A stretch of DNA of 64,000 nt from a gamma proteobacterium HTCC2207. Its GTDB lineage: Bacteria > Pseudomonadota > Gammaproteobacteria > Pseudomonadales > Porticoccaceae. The DNA lies in contig CH672397.1 in assembly GCA_000153445.1 (NCBI GenBank), positions 1 to 64,000 of the forward strand, written 5' to 3'. Positions 61,220 through 64,000 of the stretch are shown here, piece by piece. Position 1 is the stretch's first letter. Every line of letters begins with the position of its first letter. The position numbers and the translations under genes were made by a program. A model generated the notes under the pieces. That model made no database searches, was not told where the DNA came from, and saw only the letters and a program-made list of their open reading frames with translations.

Positions 61220-62434
61220 ATGGATTTAGGTATAAGTGACAAGCTCAAACCGATTCTGGAAGAAGTAACAAACTTTATTGATTTAGAGATTTTGCCCCTA
61301 GAGCAGGAATATCACGCTGAAGTAGAGAAAGGCGATCGCTGGGCTTATACCGAGCGTCAGACTGAAATTCTTGAAAGCTTAAAATCAAAAGCCAAAGCGA
61401 AAAATCTGTGGAATTTCTTCCTCACCCATTTCGAAGGCGGTCACGGTCTAAATACCGTCGAATACGCTTATATTGCAGAGCAAACCGGTCGTTCGCACCT
61501 GGCACCTGAGGTATTTAACTGCGCTGCGCCGGATACCGGCAATATGGAAGTATTGGCTCGCTATTGTAATGAAGAGCAAAAAGAAACCTGGTTGAAGCCG
61601 CTGTTGGCCGGCGAGATTCGCTCTGCCTATGCCATGACTGAGCCTCAAGTCGCCTCATCTGACGCCACCAATATCGCCATGAGCTGTGTTGCCGATGGTG
61701 ATGAGTGGGTCTTGAACGGTGAGAAAATTTGGATCTCTGGTGCCGGTGATCCGCGCTGTAAAATTATGATCGTTATGGTTAACACCAACCCTGACGCACC
61801 GCGCCATTCACGTCACTCCCAAGTGTTGGTGCCCTTTGACACCCCAGGTGTAAAGAATCTGCGCCCGATGCAAATCTTCAATATAGATGATGCACCTCAC
61901 GGCCATATGCATATGCGCTTTACCGATGTGCGTGTGCCTAAAGAAAATATGATTCTCGGCGAAGGCCGTGGATTTGAAGTGGCTCAGGGTCGTTTAGGGC
62001 CCGGTCGTATTCACCACTGCATGCGTTCTATTGGCATGGCTGAAGCCGCACTGAAATTGATGGTTGAGCGTTCGTTAGAGCGTGAAGCTTTCGGTCGTCC
62101 GCTGGCCAAGTTAGGTGGCAATGTGGATATTATTGCTCAGGCGCGCATTGATATTGAGATGACTCGACTGTTATGTCTCAAGGCTGCATGGCTGATGGAC
62201 AACGTGGGTACCGACGCGGCACAGCCGTTTATCTCCATGATTAAGGTAGCGGCACCGAATATGGCCCTGAAGATTCTCGATGAAGCCATGCAGATGCACG
62301 GCGGACTGGGTCTCTCTCAGGATACGCCTCTGGCGATCTGGTATGGCGGTCAGCGAACTCTGCGTTTTGCCGATGGTCCAGATGCAGTGCACCGTATGGT
62401 GATTGGTCGCCGCGAAATTAAACAATATATGTAA
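61220..62434 (+). CDS. Acyl-CoA dehydrogenase (third of three)
   Basis: The 404 residues form a full acyl-CoA dehydrogenase. Visible motifs are RSAYAMTEPQVASSDATNIA, WVLNGEKIWISGAGDPRCKI, the segment RHSRHSQVLVPFDTPGVKN, QMHGGLGLSQDTPLAIWYGG and RFADGPDAVHRMVIGRREIK. This pattern is that of the ACAD10/11-like or FadE-type group acting on long or hydroxylated acyl-CoA. GAAGGA precedes ATG 61220. It is followed 9 bp later by the SDR gene. Confidence 0.92.
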   Translation: MDLGISDKLKPILEEVTNFIDLEILPLEQEYHAEVEKGDRWAYTERQTEILESLKSKAKAKNLWNFFLTHFEGGHGLNTVEYAYIAEQTGRSHLAPEVFNCAAPDTGNMEVLARYCNEEQKETWLKPLLAGEIRSAYAMTEPQVASSDATNIAMSCVADGDEWVLNGEKIWISGAGDPRCKIMIVMVNTNPDAPRHSRHSQVLVPFDTPGVKNLRPMQIFNIDDAPHGHMHMRFTDVRVPKENMILGEGRGFEVAQGRLGPGRIHHCMRSIGMAEAALKLMVERSLEREAFGRPLAKLGGNVDIIAQARIDIEMTRLLCLKAAWLMDNVGTDAAQPFISMIKVAAPNMALKILDEAMQMHGGLGLSQDTPLAIWYGGQRTLRFADGPDAVHRMVIGRREIKQYM

Positions 62435-62443
62435 GGAAACAGC

Positions 62444-63358
62444 ATGACGATTAGATATGACGATCAGGTTGCCATTGTCACAGGCTCGGGCAATGGCTTG
62501 GGCCGCTCTCATGCCCTGGCATTAGCAGCGCGTGGCGCCAAAGTCGTGGTTAACGATCTTGGCGGTTCGGTAAATGGTGATGGCGTATCCAGTGCTGCGG
62601 CACTGGAAACCGTTGCCATGATTGAAGCTGCCGGCGGCGAAGCGATTGCCAATGGTGCCAATGTGGCAAAAATGGATGAAGTTGAAGCCATGGTTGCTCA
62701 GGCTGTGGCGAAGTGGGGCCGTGTCGATATTTTGGTCAACAATGCCGGAATCTTGCGCGACAAAAGCTTTGTCAAAATGGGCATGGATGACTTCCAGCTG
62801 GTTGTGGATGTTCACCTGATGGGCTCAGCCAACTGCTCGAAAGCGGTTTGGGAACTGATGCGCGAGCAGGGCTATGGTCGTATTGTGATGACCACCTCCT
62901 CCAGCGGCATGTACGGCAACTTTGGTCAGGCAAACTATGGCGCAGCAAAAATGGCTGTAGTTGGATTGATGAATACTCTCTGTATAGAGGGTGAAAAATA
63001 CAATGTGAAGGTCAACTGTCTGTCTCCCACAGCCGGTACTCGTATGTTAGAGGGACTGATCACGGAAGAGCATTCTGAGCTGATGACTGTAGAGTCGGTA
63101 ACTGCTGGTCTGTTGACTCTCTGCGATGCAGATTCACCCAACCGCTCGATTTTATGTGCCGGTGCCGGCGGTTACGCTCGCACGCAGATCTATGAGACTC
63201 AGGGTATTTATCTACCACCAGAGCAACAATCACCAGAGAATGTTCGTGCGCAAATCGAAGCTATCGACAATGCTGATGGGCAGGAAGTTCTCGTAGGCGG
63301 TTTCCAACAGACCAATAAGTTTATTGCAAAAGCCGTCGATTATTTGGCTGAAAAATAA
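62444..63358 (+). CDS. Short-chain dehydrogenase (hydroxyacyl-CoA dehydrogenase, MFE type)
   Basis: This 304-residue SDR has the cofactor motif TGSGNGLGRSHALALAARG, VVVNDLGGSVNGDG and NNAGILRDKSF. The catalytic Ser-Tyr-Lys is in TTSSSGMYGNFGQANYGAAK. The pattern is that of the dehydrogenase domain of peroxisomal multifunctional enzyme 2, which oxidises 3-hydroxyacyl-CoA. It follows the third acyl-CoA dehydrogenase by 9 bp, so both probably act in one beta-oxidation pathway. Confidence 0.92.
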   Translation: MTIRYDDQVAIVTGSGNGLGRSHALALAARGAKVVVNDLGGSVNGDGVSSAAALETVAMIEAAGGEAIANGANVAKMDEVEAMVAQAVAKWGRVDILVNNAGILRDKSFVKMGMDDFQLVVDVHLMGSANCSKAVWELMREQGYGRIVMTTSSSGMYGNFGQANYGAAKMAVVGLMNTLCIEGEKYNVKVNCLSPTAGTRMLEGLITEEHSELMTVESVTAGLLTLCDADSPNRSILCAGAGGYARTQIYETQGIYLPPEQQSPENVRAQIEAIDNADGQEVLVGGFQQTNKFIAKAVDYLAEK

Positions 63359-63384
63359 TAATAACACTAGCCCAGGACATAAAT

Positions 63385-64000
63385 ATGAAAGCGTTAGTCT
63401 GTAATGAGTTTGGCCCCACTGAAAATTTAACTCTTGAAGAGCGCCCGGTACCCACCCCAGGTAAAGGCGAGATTCTGGTTGATATCAAAGCTGCCGGGGT
63501 TAACTTTCCCGATGTGTTAACGGTTCAGGGCAAGTATCAATTTAAACCGGAGCTACCCTTTGTTCCCGGTGGCGAAGTAGCGGGTATAGTCACTGCTGTA
63601 GGCGAGGGTGTAACCAGCCGCAAAGTCGGCGACAAAGTGGTTTCTACTGTTCAGATCGGTGGTTTTGCAGAGCAGTGTGTGGGTTCTGAACACGGCGCTT
63701 TTGCCATGGGTGAAACCATGTCTTTTGAACAGGCCGCGGGTTTTGCAATTACTTATGGCACCTCTTACTACGCCTTAAAGCAGCAGGCCAATATTCAGCC
63801 CGGCGAAACGCTGCTGGTCTTGGGTGCCGCTGGCGGTGTGGGTATTGCCACGATTCAAATCGCTAAAGCCATGGGTGCAACAGTGATTGCTGCAGCCAGC
63901 ACCGAAGAAAAGTTGGATTTTGCCTGTGAAGCCGGTGCTGATTTGCGTATTAACTACAGCACTGAAAACCTTAAAGATAAAGTCAAAGAGCTCACCGGTG
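63385..64000 (+). CDS. MDR quinone/enoyl oxidoreductase, 3'-truncated by window end
   Basis: The frame starts at ATG 63385 (MKALVCNEFGPTENLTLEER) and is open to the last base. The 205 visible residues are the GroES-like part (GEILVDIKAAGVNFPDVLTV, FVPGGEVAGIVTAVGEG) and the NADP-binding Rossmann motif LLVLGAAGGVGIATIQIAKA of the QOR/zeta-crystallin group. It follows the SDR gene by 26 bp and probably belongs to the same operon, acting as an enoyl or quinone reductase. Confidence 0.9.
   Translation, partial: MKALVCNEFGPTENLTLEERPVPTPGKGEILVDIKAAGVNFPDVLTVQGKYQFKPELPFVPGGEVAGIVTAVGEGVTSRKVGDKVVSTVQIGGFAEQCVGSEHGAFAMGETMSFEQAAGFAITYGTSYYALKQQANIQPGETLLVLGAAGGVGIATIQIAKAMGATVIAAASTEEKLDFACEAGADLRINYSTENLKDKVKELTG

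Overview
The window looks like chromosomal DNA of a free-living marine gammaproteobacterium of the SAR92/Porticoccaceae-Spongiibacteraceae type. This is inferred from gene content: a DddD-type DMSP cleavage cluster, a tetrameric sarcosine oxidase operon, a TonB-dependent receptor beside a TPR-sulfotransferase, large calcium-binding adhesin-like proteins, and typical gammaproteobacterial uvrB, wecA, queD and tRNA-Asn/Asp/Val genes. No phage, CRISPR array or intact insertion sequence is visible.

Layout. (1) 1-10.3 kb: surface or secreted repeat proteins. A truncated cadherin-like adhesin made of 537-bp repeats stops abruptly at 1295. About 770 bp of unexplained DNA follows. Next comes a second adhesin fragment without a credible start, then a 1911-residue secreted protein ending in a perfect 690-bp tandem duplication. 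A domain of about 200 residues, which I do not recognise, recurs in both of the last two proteins. (2) 10.4-19.7 kb: housekeeping. wecA lies beside a decayed partial copy of itself; then come tRNA-Asn, an MlaC-like protein, uvrB, an SRPBCC protein, tRNA-Val and tRNA-Asp with a clear promoter, queD, an MFS transporter and a CvfB-like S1 protein. (3) 20-25 kb: a TonB-dependent receptor and a TPR-sulfotransferase. (4) 24.9-33.6 kb: a catabolic cassette (Ldh-family reductase, LysR regulator, aldehyde dehydrogenase, M19-like protein lacking metal ligands, BCCT transporter, a 583-residue unknown and a DUF3726-like protein). This is the best candidate for an undescribed pathway, probably for a betaine-like osmolyte. 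(5) 33.7-41.5 kb: DMSP catabolism, with dddB-dddC-iclR-lysR on the minus strand divergent from dddD.

(6) 41.6-46.3 kb: a serine beta-lactamase-like hydrolase, a LysR regulator, an MDR dehydrogenase with a palindromic operator candidate, and a HigBA-type toxin-antitoxin pair whose toxin is frameshifted at a G5 tract. (7) 46.35-52.4 kb: operon purU-soxB-soxD-soxA-soxG, which demethylates sarcosine to glycine and handles the one-carbon unit. (8) 52.6-64 kb: a lytic transglycosylase lipoprotein, then a Baeyer-Villiger-type monooxygenase, iron alcohol dehydrogenase, two thioesterases, two MDR reductases (one cut by the window end), three acyl-CoA dehydrogenases and an SDR. This last set looks like ketone, alcohol and acyl-CoA degradation.

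Together, regions 4, 5 and 7 form a methylated-osmolyte island: uptake by BCCT, DMSP cleavage to DMS and a 3-hydroxypropionate unit oxidised to acetyl-CoA, and sarcosine demethylation. A family of long inverted repeats occurs at three intergenic sites (15.7, 16.3 and 38.5 kb). Two of these carry tandem arrays that look like expansions of the repeat's own arm end; the largest array lies between dddB and dddD.
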